Part shown: in pieces, positions 1 through 9,411 of the stretch
How positions within the stretch are numbered: position 1 is the stretch's first letter
How the letters are laid out: each line of letters begins with the position of its first letter
NCBI GenBank assembly: GCA_965207565.1
Contig: CBDBMQ010000001.1
Coordinates: forward strand, 124,001 to 188,000
From: Bin80 sp965207565
GTDB taxonomy: Bacteria > Bacteroidota > Rhodothermia > Rhodothermales > Bin80
Direction: 5' to 3'
Length of the DNA stretch: 64,000 nucleotides
The notes under the pieces: model-generated
What the model was told of the DNA's origin: nothing
Seen by the model: the letters and a program-made list of their open reading frames with translations, nothing else
Databases searched by the model: none
Translations under genes and position numbers: made by a program

Positions 1-580
1 GCCCCACTCCACACTTTACTCGTGGCTACGGAGCAACCACAGAGAGTCTGTTGTATCGGTTTCGCATTGCGACCGAGCATTGAATTTCCTTCAACTTTCA
101 GAGGCTTTCGCGATTGCGTACATGAGGAAAACACTGAAGATTCCTCTCTCCAAAATACGGGAAGCTTCGGAATACCTCAGAAAGAACCTTAGAATTCGAT
201 ATCCACTTATCAATCCTGGGATTCGTGTTGGAACCGACGTTTACTTTAAACACGCCAAGGGTGTTTTGTTAAATGCTTCACGTTATGGACAAGTTGAATC
301 AGAAGACCTTATTGACAAGTACATCAATCGAATTGAGTTTGGAGAAGAAAAACTTCCTGACGTATTGTATCCCTGGATTCCTGGGCAAGAGAAAAAAAAG
401 AACATCAGGATAGATCCTCGAATTCGTTTTGGACGGCCCACAATATCTGGGACTGGTATAGCAGTCTCGGTTGTACGGAACAGATACAAGGCTGGTGAAT
501 CCTTAGAAGAAATTGCGGCGGGCTATGGGATTAGCCCCATTGGGAAAGTTGAGGATGCCATAGCCTATGCGACATGCTAA
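1..580 (+). CDS. DUF433 antitoxin with N-terminal helix-turn-helix, 5' partial
   Basis: Antitoxin-like partner of the PIN gene that follows. The reading frame is open to the first base of the window, so the gene starts upstream. The first visible residues (STLYSWLRSN) look like the MerR-type helix-turn-helix seen in long DUF433 proteins, so a TTG at position 80 is not the real start. The middle (LQLSEAFAIAYMR, then IPLSKIREASEYLRKNL) matches the linker that precedes DUF433. The C-terminus (about residues 108-166 counted from position 80) has the DUF433 signature IRIDPRIRFGRPTISGTGI, with a DP near its start and a GRPxISGTxI turn. DUF433 proteins usually pair with VapC45-like PIN toxins. The stop codon overlaps the start of the next gene by 14 bp, which supports one operon. 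Family call is confident; the antitoxin role is inferred from family and context. Confidence 0.82.
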   Translation, partial: PHSTLYSWLRSNHRESVVSVSHCDRALNFLQLSEAFAIAYMRKTLKIPLSKIREASEYLRKNLRIRYPLINPGIRVGTDVYFKHAKGVLLNASRYGQVESEDLIDKYINRIEFGEEKLPDVLYPWIPGQEKKKNIRIDPRIRFGRPTISGTGIAVSVVRNRYKAGESLEEIAAGYGISPIGKVEDAIAYATC

Positions 581-998
581 ATTGCATACGTTTTATGTAG
601 ACGAATGCCTTGACAGCGACCATTTTATCGAGCCCCTTAGAAACTCTGACTTGCAAGTAGTCAGACATAGAGAAATTCTTGAAAGGGGTGTGCCCGATGA
701 AATATGGATTAAAGCGGTGTCTGATGCGGGGTATTTTGCATTCACTGAAGATTACGAGATTGCCCAAAATACGTCTCAGGCTAGGTTTGTAATGGATAAC
801 CACTTGGGGCTATTTGTTGTTTGATCCAAGAATAGTACACATTCAGAGAAAGGACAATTGGTGGTACAAAACAAGCCAAAACTCCTCAGGTTCATCGAAA
901 AGAATAGCCGACCATACATCGCAACAATAACGCGCTCAGGAGTGCATGGACGAAGGCCAATTAACAGGAAATGGGGGCAAAGGTATCCAGAAACCTAG
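567..998 (+). pseudogene. VapC45-like PIN toxin interrupted by in-frame TGA
   Basis: Predicted toxin nuclease of the pair. The first 85 codons give a PIN-like N-terminus with an acidic VDECLD start and the pattern RGVPDEIWIKAVSDAGY followed by FTEDYEI, as in PIN-like (VapC45 / DUF5615) proteins. TGA at 822-824 stops this frame. The same frame then stays open to 998 and encodes a segment (PKLLRFIEKNSRPYIATITR) that matches the C-terminal block of the family, so the TGA lies inside what was a protein of about 143 codons. The TGA sits where family members commonly have a residue after a hydrophobic strand and could be a mutated TGG, which is inference. The final TAG at 996-998 is supplied by the left end of the adjacent IS, so the 3' end was probably also clipped. 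The product is likely inactive. Confidence 0.72.
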
Positions 999-1016
999 CC
1001 TGAATTCCCAAACCGG
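994..1016 (+). repeat. Left terminal inverted repeat of the IS
   Basis: The 23-nt left end begins CCTAGCCTGAATTCCCA and ends AACCGG. It matches the reverse complement of 3100-3121 except for one extra A. Confidence 0.85.
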
Positions 1017-1038
1017 AGTAGATCGTGACACTGCGAGT

Positions 1039-1067
1039 CCCCGAAGTTATCATATTCGGGGTTTTTT
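1039..1067 (+). terminator. Rho-independent terminator inside the IS left end
   Basis: A 7-bp stem (CCCCGAA at 1039-1045, TTCGGGG at 1055-1061) with a 9-nt loop is followed by six T residues. It would stop transcripts entering the element from the toxin-antitoxin operon, a common arrangement that insulates a transposase gene from outside promoters. Confidence 0.7.
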
Positions 1068-1298
1068 CCACTATTTCTTGACTTGTCGTCATTTATTATG
1101 TGATTGTAATTTATATAATCACTTTTCCTCTACGTACTTCCCTCTGGCCCCTCTCTTCCTCTAAACAGTGATTTGTTTGGGAATTCCGTCCATCTACCCT
1201 GTTCTAACCCCCATTCTGTCCCGTATTTCCGTTCCATTTGCATTTGGTGAAAAATGTTTGTAGTTTAGTGATCATAATCATCATTAGGATATTACAAT

Positions 1299-3061
1299 AT
1301 GACTGACCTCGCCAACCATTTCCTCAAACCCAAAAACAAAACACACAAACGCTACGAAGTCCTGCGCGCCGCCTTCGTTGAACGACTGCCCCTGAGAACC
1401 ATCGCCGAACGCTTCGGATATTCCTACGGGACAGTCCGTAATCTCTGCTCCGAGTTCCAGAAACAGCCCGATCTGGACTTCTTTCTGCCTCACCTACGCC
1501 GGGTAGCGCCTCCTCGTACCGAGACGCCGCCTTCCCAGGATATACGCCTTCAGCGCAACCAACGTATCCGAGAACTACGCAAAGAGAGGAATCTCTCGGA
1601 CCGGGAGATCTGTGCGATTCTCCACCGGGAAGGCCTGGGGGCCAGTATGTCCACCGTTGGGCGCGTCTTGCGCGAGGCGGGCTTTACAAAACTGCGTCGG
1701 CGTACCGCGATTGCGCAATTGGATTCGGTGAACATCCACCGTGCGGCCACGGCGGATGTTCGGAATCTGGACCTGAAGCCTCATCGTTTTCGGACGGACT
1801 TCGGAGGACTCTTTCTCTTTATGCACGATCTGGCCCGCATGGATCTGGACGGGTTACTCCAGAGTTGTGCCATGCCCGGCAGTATCATGATTCCCGCTGG
1901 CTGTGCGGTACGGGCGCTGTTGGCCCTCAAGCTCTGGGGAGTGCGGCGGACCTCGCGAGGGATGGTGGATATTCTGGATCCAGGACTCGCCCTGTTTGCC
2001 GGTCTGAATGCCATGCCCAAGCGCAGTACGCTCACCGAGTACTCCTGTCGAGTCCATCCCGCGCAGATCCGCCGTCTCATCAACGCCTGGCACCCGGCCG
2101 TGCGGACACTCGACGAGTCGTTGGGGGGCAATGGGACCTCCTTTGACTTGGACTTCCATACCATCCCCTATCATGGAGAGGATGCCCTGATTGAAAAACA
2201 TTTCGTCTCCAAGCGTAGTCGCAGCCAGAAAGGGATCCTCTCGCTTGTGGTCCGCGATGCCGATGCACGGTGCTTCGTCTATGCCGATGCACAGATTCGC
2301 AAAACAAATCGGCACGATTCGCTCCCGCAGTTTCTCCAATTCTGGCGCGAACAGACCGGTGCCTATCCCCGGGAAGTGGTCTTTGACAGTACCTTTACCA
2401 CCTACGCGCACTTGCAAAAGCTGACCGACCTCGGGATTGACTTCCTGACTCTCAGAAGACGGTCCAGCAACATGGTTAAGGCTCTGAATGAGGTGCCGTC
2501 AGACCAGTGGCAGCGCATCCGGCTCACCAATGTCGGACGTACGTTCCGTACCCCCCGCATCTTGGAAAAAAAAGTCCCGCGTCCGAGGCTACAAGTCTGA
2601 ATTACGACAGATCGCCATCCTGGACCTCGGACATGACAAGCCAACGCTGCTGATCACCAATCAGATGGGACGAACATGCCGGCCAATTGATTGACCGATA
2701 CGCCCGGCGCATGATCATCGAAAACACCCTGGCCGATGCCATTGACTTCTTCCACATGGATGCGCTCAGCTCTGCAGTCCCCCTCAAAATTGAAATGGAT
2801 CTCCAGCTCACACTCATGGCCAGTACACTCTACCGAGTCCTGGCCCAACGGGTCGGGCGGGGAATGGAAACCGCCAAACCCCGCACACTCTTCGAAAAAC
2901 TCGTGCGAAATCAAGCCACCATCCAGATCCGATCCAAGGATATCCAGGTCTCCCTCTCCCGACGCGCCAACAACCCCTACCTCCTGGCTGCAGGGTACGG
3001 AAATGCAGAAGTCCAGATCCCTTGGCTGGACAATCGGAAACTGCGCATCATCATCCCCTGA
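1299..3061 (+). pseudogene. DDE transposase (IS4/IS1634-like), two frameshifts
   Basis: Transposase of the surrounding IS. The N-terminus has two helix-turn-helix-like stretches (LRTIAERFGYSYGTVRNL, and LSDREICAILHREG to STVGRVLREAG). The catalytic core can be followed through three frames. The first Asp is in FDLDFHTIPYHG, the second in VVFDSTFTTYAHLQ, and the Glu in a Y-R-E type motif YARRMIIENTLADAI. The first frame runs 1299 to about 2570 and breaks at an eight-A run. The second covers about 2570-2680 (RGYKSELRQIAILDLGHD). The third runs from about 2680 to 3061. Rejoined length is about 586 residues. Programmed slippage at the A8 run is conceivable, but the second shift is not at a slippery site, so the gene is probably dead or wrongly sequenced. 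Confidence 0.8.
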
Positions 3062-3099
3062 AATATCCCCCCATTGTCATATCTTAATTCCTCCATATG

Positions 3100-3121
3100 C
3101 CGGTTGGGAATTCAGGCTAGG
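3100..3121 (-). repeat. Right terminal inverted repeat of the IS
   Basis: The 22-nt right end reads CCGGTTGGGAATTC and ends AGGCTAGG. It is the reverse complement of the left end at 994-1016 with one base missing. Confidence 0.85.
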
Positions 3122-3310
3122 ATACATCAGCATTGCGTGTTGTTGGTTCCACTATAGCATTCCCGCTTCATAGGCCTTGAAAGGGCTTCACACTGCCCTT
3201 GTTGTACTTGGTCAAAAACTTTGCAAAATGCTAAAACTCCCATAAAAAATACGGGCAACAAGGAATAGGGAATTTTTTACACGGATCGATGTAATACTGC
3301 GTTGAGCAAC

Positions 3311-3766
3311 CTAAAGATCAAGAGCATAATAATAAAACGTGTGATCTCGTGAATATCCTAGCTTCTCGTAAAGACGCTGCGCACGCTCATTGGTTTTTTC
3401 AGTTGCTAATTCCAATGCAATGCATCCGCTCTGCATAGCATGTCGCCTCGCCGCCTCCATCAACTGCTCCCCAATGCCCCGACCGCGCCGATCCTGGTCT
3501 ACATACAAGTCATTCAGAATCAGGATTGACCCCATACGTACCGATGAAAATGCCGGATAAAGCTGTACAAATCCAACGGGCAACCCCTCCCTTTCTTTGG
3601 CTACAAGAAGTACAGAATCACCGCGATGCATACGCTCCGCGAGAAAAGCCTGGGCCCCTGCAAGGTCGGATTCCATCCCATAAAACTGCCGGTAACCATC
3701 AAAGAGGCGCGCCAAACCTGAGAGTTCCCGGAGCGTGGCAATCCCCACCTGAATACCTGTTTGCAT
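3311..3766 (-). CDS. GNAT-family N-acetyltransferase
   Basis: Predicted acetyl-CoA-dependent acetyltransferase of about 151 residues; substrate unknown. The acetyl-CoA loop motif is clear (LYVDQDRRGRGIGEQLM, an R-R-x-G-x-G pattern), followed by the motif B region with LYEKLGY near the C-terminus. The frame extends upstream to 3862. I chose the ATG at 3766 because the longer version would overlap the start of the divergent malQ at 3819, and the GNAT fold begins soon after 3766. This leaves a 52-bp divergent promoter region. No strong Shine-Dalgarno sequence is visible, as is common in Bacteroidota. It sits alone between the IS and the glucan locus. Confidence 0.82.
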   Translation of the reverse strand: MQTGIQVGIATLRELSGLARLFDGYRQFYGMESDLAGAQAFLAERMHRGDSVLLVAKEREGLPVGFVQLYPAFSSVRMGSILILNDLYVDQDRRGRGIGEQLMEAARRHAMQSGCIALELATEKTNERAQRLYEKLGYSRDHTFYYYALDL

Positions 3767-3818
3767 GGCACGAAATTGTCTGAATAAAGTTTGCGGGGAT
3801 GTTACGCCCATAATCCCC

Positions 3819-5426
3819 ATGCGCTCCAGTGGACTTCTGTTGCATGTGACTTCTCTGCCCACCCGCTTTGGAATCGGGGATTTGGGACCGGAAGCACGGA
3901 AAATTTGTTGATACGCTGGCAGAAGTCGGTCAAACCTGGTGGCAACTGCTTCCTGTGTGCCCCGTGGGCCTTGGGCCGATTCTCCCTACGCAAGCCCTGC
4001 GTCATTTGCGGGAAATCCACTCCTGATCAGCCCCGAACTGATGGTACAGGATGAGTGGTCCACTGAAGCGGAAATCAACGCCAATTCCCCACACTCGGGT
4101 GACAGTGTAGACTATCAGAGCGTTTCTAATTACAAGTCAACCCTGCTGGGCCAGGCGTTTTCCCGGTTCGTGAAACAGTCCGCAAACCGATGAATTCATT
4201 TCCTTCGTAAATAGAGAAAAAGATTGGCTGCTACCGTATGCCGCCTTTCAAGCGCGAAAAGCGCAGCATTGCAACCGAATCTGGACGAACTGGCCTGCAG
4301 AAGACCGAAAACCACCCGGAAAAGATTCGTTAGAGACAGATTCGCCTGAAATCCAGTTCTACCTGTTCGAGCAGTTTCTTTTTTGATGGCCAATGGCGAA
4401 GGCTCCATGAGTATTGCGGGCAAAAGGGAATCAAGATCATGGGGGATCTACCCATCTACGTTGCGCATGACAGTGTAGACGTGTGGGCGCATCCTGAGCT
4501 GTTTGAGCTCGACAATGCCGGTGAGCCACTGGTAGTTGCTGGCGTTCCTCCAGATTTTTTCAGCAAAACCGGGCAACGCTGGGGAAATCCAATCTACCGC
4601 TGGAAAGCAATGGAAGCCGAAGGATTCGACTGGTGGATCCGCCGGATGAAACGGGCGCTCAGCCTCTGCGACGGCATCCGGCTCGATCATTTTCGCGGGT
4701 TCGCCGGATACTGGGAGATCCCGGCAACGGAAGAGACCGCCGTTCATGGACGCTGGGTAACCGGCCCTGGACAACCTTTCTTTGACCGGCTTACAGAAAA
4801 GCTCGGCCCGCTACCCATCCTCGCAGAAGACCTTGGAGTGATCACACCGGATGTAATTGAACTGATGCAGACGAACGCGTTCCCAGGGATGGCTGTCATC
4901 CAGTTTGGGTTTGATGCAGGAATGGATAACCTACACCTACCACACAACTATAGACCCCAATCAGTGCGTGTATACCGGCACCCACGACAACGACACGCTT
5001 CTCGGTTGGTGGAACACACTGACCGAATATGAACATGGATTCGCAAAGGATTATTTGCAAATCGAATCTGATGAAGACGTATGCCGGAAGGCCATCAAGC
5101 GGTGTTTAGACTCCGAGGCCAGAATGGTGATTCTACCTGTACAGGATGTCCTGGGGCTCGGCAGTGATGCCCGGATGAACTTCCCTGGAACGCCTCTCGG
5201 AAATTGGCGCTGGTCCCTTCTGCCAGAGCAGCATACACAGTTGCGGGAAGTCACCGGCCAGTGGCTACACCGTGCCACGCTCCGAAGCAGACGACTGAAC
5301 GCGCAGGATTTAGTACGGACTGTGAGGCAACACTGGCAATCCCTCCCTTCGAGTCTTCGCCTGCCACAACCGTGCTCTCCCCCCATCCCAGCCCCCAACC
5401 CCAGACATACTCATCCGAGAGCCTGA
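3819..5426 (+). pseudogene. malQ: 4-alpha-glucanotransferase (amylomaltase), at least five frameshifts
   Basis: GH77 enzyme that transfers maltooligosaccharide segments during maltose and glycogen turnover. The N-terminal MalQ signature is present from the ATG at 3819 (RSSGLLLHVTSLPTRFGIG). The chain then changes frame after an A4 run near 3903, near 3965, near 4192, near 4376 and near 4950. Joined together it contains GNPLLISPELM, IMGDLPIYVAHDS, the nucleophile block CDGIRLDHFRGFAGYW, the acid/base block ILAEDLGVITPDV and the third catalytic Asp in THDNDTLLGWW. All catalytic residues survive and only the frame is broken. The last 40 or so codons to 5426 do not look like MalQ and overlap the tail of convergent glgX, so the 3' end is uncertain and may lie near 5300. 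Confidence 0.85.
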
Positions 5427-7331
5427 ACCGAACTGCTTCATCAGTCGGGGTTGAAACAAATCAATAGCATATCTGGTGCGGCAAGCCACATCCCAAATGC
5501 CTGGGTTGATGCCCAGTCTTCGGAGCGCATGACGTATCCCTTCCGGGTGCCACCAAATCGCGTCGGGCAACCCATTTTTTTCTACCTGTCCCGTCAGAAA
5601 CTGGTTACGCCGCAGAGATGGATGGGCCCTGCGGAACGCGATCAACTCACGTACAAATTCGAGATTCTCTTTATCGGATCCGTCGAGGTTCCAGTCATAC
5701 CATGAGATCTCATTGTCCTGACAGTAAGGATTGTTATTGCCCTGCTGTGTCCGGCCAAGCTCATCTCCTCCCAGAAGCATGGGAACTCCCTGAGATACAA
5801 ATAAAGTGGCCAGCAAACTGCGCTTCAAGCGGTCCCGATGTGCCAGGATATCCAGATTCGTCGAGCTGCCTTCCTGACCGCAATTCTGACTGTAATTTAC
5901 AGATCTGCCATCACGGCCATTTTCCCGGTTGGCTTCATTGTGTTTCCTCTCATAGGGACACCAAGTCCTGGAGTGTAAACCCATCGTGCGAGGTCACGTA
6001 ATTAATTGAGGATGAGGGGCGGCGATGTCCCGGCGCAAACAGATCACTCGAGCCAGCAATGCGCGTGGCAAACTGCCCCGTTATGCCGGGCTCACCGCTC
6101 CAGTAACGCCGTACGACATCACGATACTTATCATTCCACTCTCTCCAGGGCGGAGGATACATACCTAATTGATAGCCTGAGTGACCCAGATCCCACGGCT
6201 CGGCAATCAACTTTACCCCAGATAAAACAGGGTCCCTGTTGTACCATTTGCAACCATCCGCTTTGACGATTGAATTTACCGTGCTCCCGAAGCAGTGTAC
6301 TGGCCAGATCAAAGCGAAAGCCATCTACATTCATCACTTCTACCCCAATACCGCAGACTATCCATAATGAGACGACGGACATATACATGCTCTGCACGTA
6401 GTGTATTACCGCATCCGGTACTGTCATATAGAAAACGGGGCTGTCCAGGTTTCGGTACATAATAAGAGGCGTTATCAATGCCCCGCCAGGATAGGGTTGG
6501 CCCCAGATGGTCCCCCTCCCCCGTATGGTTATAGACTACATCAAGGATGACTTCAAATCCATGGTCATGCATCGCATCCACCATCTTCGTAAATTCTTCG
6601 ATCGCCGAGGCCGGGCCACCAGCCGAAAATCGCGGATCCGGGGCAAAGTAGGAAAGGGGATTATATCCCCAATACTGCGATAGCCCATTTTTTACAAGAC
6701 GCTCATCCTGCACCGCAGCGTAGACGGGTAATAATTCAATGGTTGTCACGCCCCAGATGCTTTAGGTGAGCCAGAACTGCATCGGAGGCAGCTCCCAGAT
6801 AAGTCCCGCGAAGTGAAGGGGGAACATCTGGGTTCTGGTTGCTCAGCCCTTTGATGTGCGTTTCATAAATCACGGTACCTGTCCAAGGAATATCCGACTC
6901 CGTCTTCAATCTCCCTGAGATTTCGGGATCAGTCACCACACCCAACCGGTGCATAGGAGGCGTTATCCTCCGGATTCAGGACCCGATCATCACGATTGCG
7001 ATCGTGACCAAACAGACTGTCGTCCCACACCGGCATCCTGCTGATGGCACGAGCGTACGGGTCCAACAGCAGCTTTGCATTATTGAACCGGTGCCCCTTC
7101 ATCTGGAGCCCAAGGGCCATGGACACGGTAAGCATACCGCTGCCCCACCTGTATCCCCGGTACATACACATGCCACACATCCCCGGTACGTCCGTTTACG
7201 TCTATTGTACGTTCCAGAGAATGCTCTTCATCAAGCAGGACCAGCTCCACGCGATCAGCGTTTGCACTGAAAATGGAGAAATTCACCCCGTTTTGATCAA
7301 GATATGCTCCCAATACTGTAGTTTTATCCAT
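5310..7331 (-). pseudogene. glgX: Glycogen debranching enzyme (GlgX/TreX type), multiple frameshifts
   Basis: GH13 isoamylase-type enzyme that removes alpha-1,6 branches from glycogen. The N-terminal CBM48-like part starts MDKTTVLGAYLDQNGVNFS at 7331. Successive pieces in different frames give LLLDPYARAISRMPVW, VIYETHIKGLS, ELLPVYAAVQDERL and QYWGYNPLSYFAPDPRFS, then FEVILDVVYNHTGEGDH, the nucleophile region VDGFRFDLAS, the acid/base region LIAEPWDLG, INYVTSHDGFTLQDLVS and LGGDELGRTQQGNNNPYCQ. At least six or seven frame changes are needed, near 7110, 6945, 6745, 6350, 6310, 5980 and 5500. The C-terminal domain is short and merges with the end of malQ. The residues themselves are well conserved, so the gene was functional recently or the consensus is wrong here. 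Confidence 0.85.
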
Positions 7332-7379
7332 GAATTATATCCGGTGGGATATACTTGCTTTTTGAATCAGACTCGTTGA

Positions 7380-7406
7380 ACCGGCAAGCAACATACTACT
7401 GCCGGT
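7380..7406 (+). promoter_or_regulatory. Inverted repeat upstream of glgE
   Basis: ACCGGCA (7380-7386) and TGCCGGT (7400-7406) form perfect 7-bp arms around a 13-nt spacer. It lies in the divergent region between glgX and glgE, about 30 bp before the chosen glgE start. It could be a repressor site or a leader hairpin. It is a single copy, so the function is a guess. Confidence 0.3.
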
Positions 7407-7437
7407 GGCACCGAGAATAAGAAATTGTTACCACAAT

Positions 7438-9411
7438 ATGAAGTCCGCCTCTGATCGCTGGTCCCGTGTTTTTATTATTTCCGTATCTCCCCGCGTCCAT
7501 GGAGGCGACTGGCACATCAAACGAACCGTGGGAGAACAGGTCAACGTCACTGCCGACATAATTGTTGACGGACACGACCAACTTTGCGCAAAACTCTATG
7601 TGACACACCTAGGCGGTGCCACCGAAGAAATCCGTATGACACCAACCTATAACGATGAATACACGGGCAGCTTTGTAACGGAGACTCCCGGCCTCTACAC
7701 GTACCATGTACAGGCCTGGATTGACCGTTATGGTTCATGGCAAGAGCAGTATGGACGCCGTTTTAAGGCAAAGATGCCCGAAGCGGAACTCAAAATAGAA
7801 CTCTTGGATGGCGCCGCCCTGCTCAAGGAATACGCCGTCAATGCTCCCCTGGAGGCCCGTGAAAAGCTCCTCTCTTTCGCGAAGCGGTATACCAAAGGAG
7901 ATATCCAAGCCCCGCTGGAAGAGGAACCCCTGCAGTTAGCGCTGGCCAATGACCCGCAGAAAGGTGCGGTCCAGAGTACTGTACTCACGGTCGAAGTGGA
8001 TCGCAAACTTGCTGCATTCGCAGCATGGTATGAATTTTTTCCGCGATCCAGTGCGAATGCGCCGGGCATGCACGGAACGTTTGACGATGCAGCGCTACAC
8101 CTTGAGCGTATCCGGGGTCTAGGGTTCGATATCGTGTATCTGCCTCCAATCCACCCAATCGGCACAACCTTTCGAAAAGGGAAAGACAATAGCCCGGAGG
8201 CAGAGCCCACGGAGCCGGGGAGCCCCTGGGCAATTGGCAGCCCCGATGGAGGGCATACCAGCATCCACAAAGAACTGGGAGGGTTCCCCGCATTTGACCG
8301 GTTTGTCGCCAAAGCAACAAAACTGGGCCTCGAGGTGGCACTTGATATTGCATTCCAGTGCTCTCCCGATCATCCCTGGGTGAAAGAGCACCCCGAATGG
8401 TTCAGGAAACGCGCCGACGACAGCATCCGCTATGCAGAAAATCCCCCAAAAAAATACCAAGATGTCTATCCGCTGAATTTTGAATGTGCGGACTGGCGGG
8501 CGCTCTGGGAAGAACTCAAACAAGTGTTTGAGTTCTGGATCAAACGAGGGATCCGTGTATTCCGGGTTGACAACCCGCACACAAAACCGCTGGCGTTCTG
8601 GACATGGTGCCTGAGTCGACTTCGCACGAAGCACCCTGATCTGATTTTTCTCGCAGAAGCGTTTACGCGGCCGAAAATCATGTATACGCTTGCGAAACTG
8701 GGGTTCAATAACTCCTACACCTACTTCACATGGCGAAATACAAAAGAAGAACTCACCGACTATCTTCAGGAACTCACCTCCACCAACGTCGCTGAATACT
8801 TCCGACCCAGCTTCTGGCCAAACACCCCCGATATCCTGCATGAGTACCTAGTCAGTGGTGGGCGCCCCGCACACATTATCCGGTACGTACTTGCAGCAAC
8901 GCTCTCTCCGGTATATGGGGTCTACGGCCCCCCGTATGAGCACGTTCTTGCAGAGAGGCATCCCGACCGGGAAGAGTATGCCAATAACGAGAAATATGAA
9001 ATCCGTACCTGGAACTGGAATGATCCCAACTCTCTTCAGAATCTGTTCCAGTCCATCAACCGGATCAGGCAAAGCAATTCTGCCCTACAGCAATTCCGAA
9101 ACCTCCAGTTTTTGGAAATTCAAAACCCACTCATGCTTGCCTACTGGAAGAATTCAGGTGAAAACTCTATCGTATGCATCGTGAGCTTGGATCCGTTCCA
9201 GGTTCAGGAGGGAAAACTCCATCTCCCCCTTGAAGAGTTAAAGCTGCCCACGGCAGCCCCCTTCCAAATGCTTGATTTGCTGGGTGGAGAACGATACATC
9301 TGGCAGGGACGCTCTCACAGTATTCGGGTGGACCCACATGTGATGCCTGCAAAAATATTCCAGGTTCTTCGTCGGGTACGGACCGAAGCAGATTTTGATT
9401 ATTTCGTGTGA
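7438..9411 (+). CDS. glgE: Alpha-1,4-glucan:maltose-1-phosphate maltosyltransferase
   Basis: GlgE extends alpha-glucan chains with maltosyl units from maltose 1-phosphate (TreS-Mak-GlgE pathway). The protein is about 657 residues, close to the usual 650-700. The N-terminal GlgE domain has SPRVHGGDWHIKRTVGE and an inserted EEYTGSF-like strand region. The GH13 core shows VYLPPIHPIGTTFRKGKDN, the nucleophile Asp in FRVDNPHTKP (about residue 378) and the acid/base Glu in FLAEAFTRP (about residue 407), all diagnostic of GlgE rather than ordinary amylases. I prefer ATG 7438 to an upstream GTG at 7405 because the GTG lies inside an inverted repeat and adds no family sequence. The stop codon overlaps the start of glgB. 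No treS or maltokinase gene is visible in the window. Confidence 0.93.
   Translation: MKSASDRWSRVFIISVSPRVHGGDWHIKRTVGEQVNVTADIIVDGHDQLCAKLYVTHLGGATEEIRMTPTYNDEYTGSFVTETPGLYTYHVQAWIDRYGSWQEQYGRRFKAKMPEAELKIELLDGAALLKEYAVNAPLEAREKLLSFAKRYTKGDIQAPLEEEPLQLALANDPQKGAVQSTVLTVEVDRKLAAFAAWYEFFPRSSANAPGMHGTFDDAALHLERIRGLGFDIVYLPPIHPIGTTFRKGKDNSPEAEPTEPGSPWAIGSPDGGHTSIHKELGGFPAFDRFVAKATKLGLEVALDIAFQCSPDHPWVKEHPEWFRKRADDSIRYAENPPKKYQDVYPLNFECADWRALWEELKQVFEFWIKRGIRVFRVDNPHTKPLAFWTWCLSRLRTKHPDLIFLAEAFTRPKIMYTLAKLGFNNSYTYFTWRNTKEELTDYLQELTSTNVAEYFRPSFWPNTPDILHEYLVSGGRPAHIIRYVLAATLSPVYGVYGPPYEHVLAERHPDREEYANNEKYEIRTWNWNDPNSLQNLFQSINRIRQSNSALQQFRNLQFLEIQNPLMLAYWKNSGENSIVCIVSLDPFQVQEGKLHLPLEELKLPTAAPFQMLDLLGGERYIWQGRSHSIRVDPHVMPAKIFQVLRRVRTEADFDYFV

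Larger units (their letters stand above)
994..3121 (+). mobile_element. Insertion sequence, about 2.13 kb, DDE transposase
   Basis: Bounded by near-perfect terminal inverted repeats at 994-1016 and 3100-3121, differing by one base in an A run. It holds one transposase gene in two-frameshift condition, about 300 bp of leader with a terminator hairpin near the left end, and about 60 bp after the gene. It is inserted at the 3' end of the PIN toxin gene. The flanks (GTATCCAGAAA before, ATACATCAGCA after) show no clear target-site duplication, so either the duplication has decayed, the boundaries are a base or two off, or one end moved. The transposase resembles IS4/IS1634-type DDE enzymes, but the exact IS family is not certain. 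Confidence 0.8.

Noticed and set aside
822..824. TGA read as Trp (recoding) in toxin genes
   Set aside because: Many genes here end in TGA at expected places (glgE, glgB, the VCBS lipoprotein, the T9SS amylase), so TGA is a normal stop.
1854..2417. Minus-strand frame of 187 codons inside the transposase
   Set aside because: It is a shadow of the transposase gene, which has clear catalytic motifs on the plus strand.
3196..3263. Short inverted repeat (CCTTGTTG and CAACAAGG) after the IS
   Set aside because: Arms are only 8 bp and nearly 50 bp apart; likely chance.
3767..3862. Longer start for the GNAT gene (ATG 3862)
   Set aside because: It would overlap the first codons of malQ, which shows strong family sequence from 3819, and the extra residues look random.
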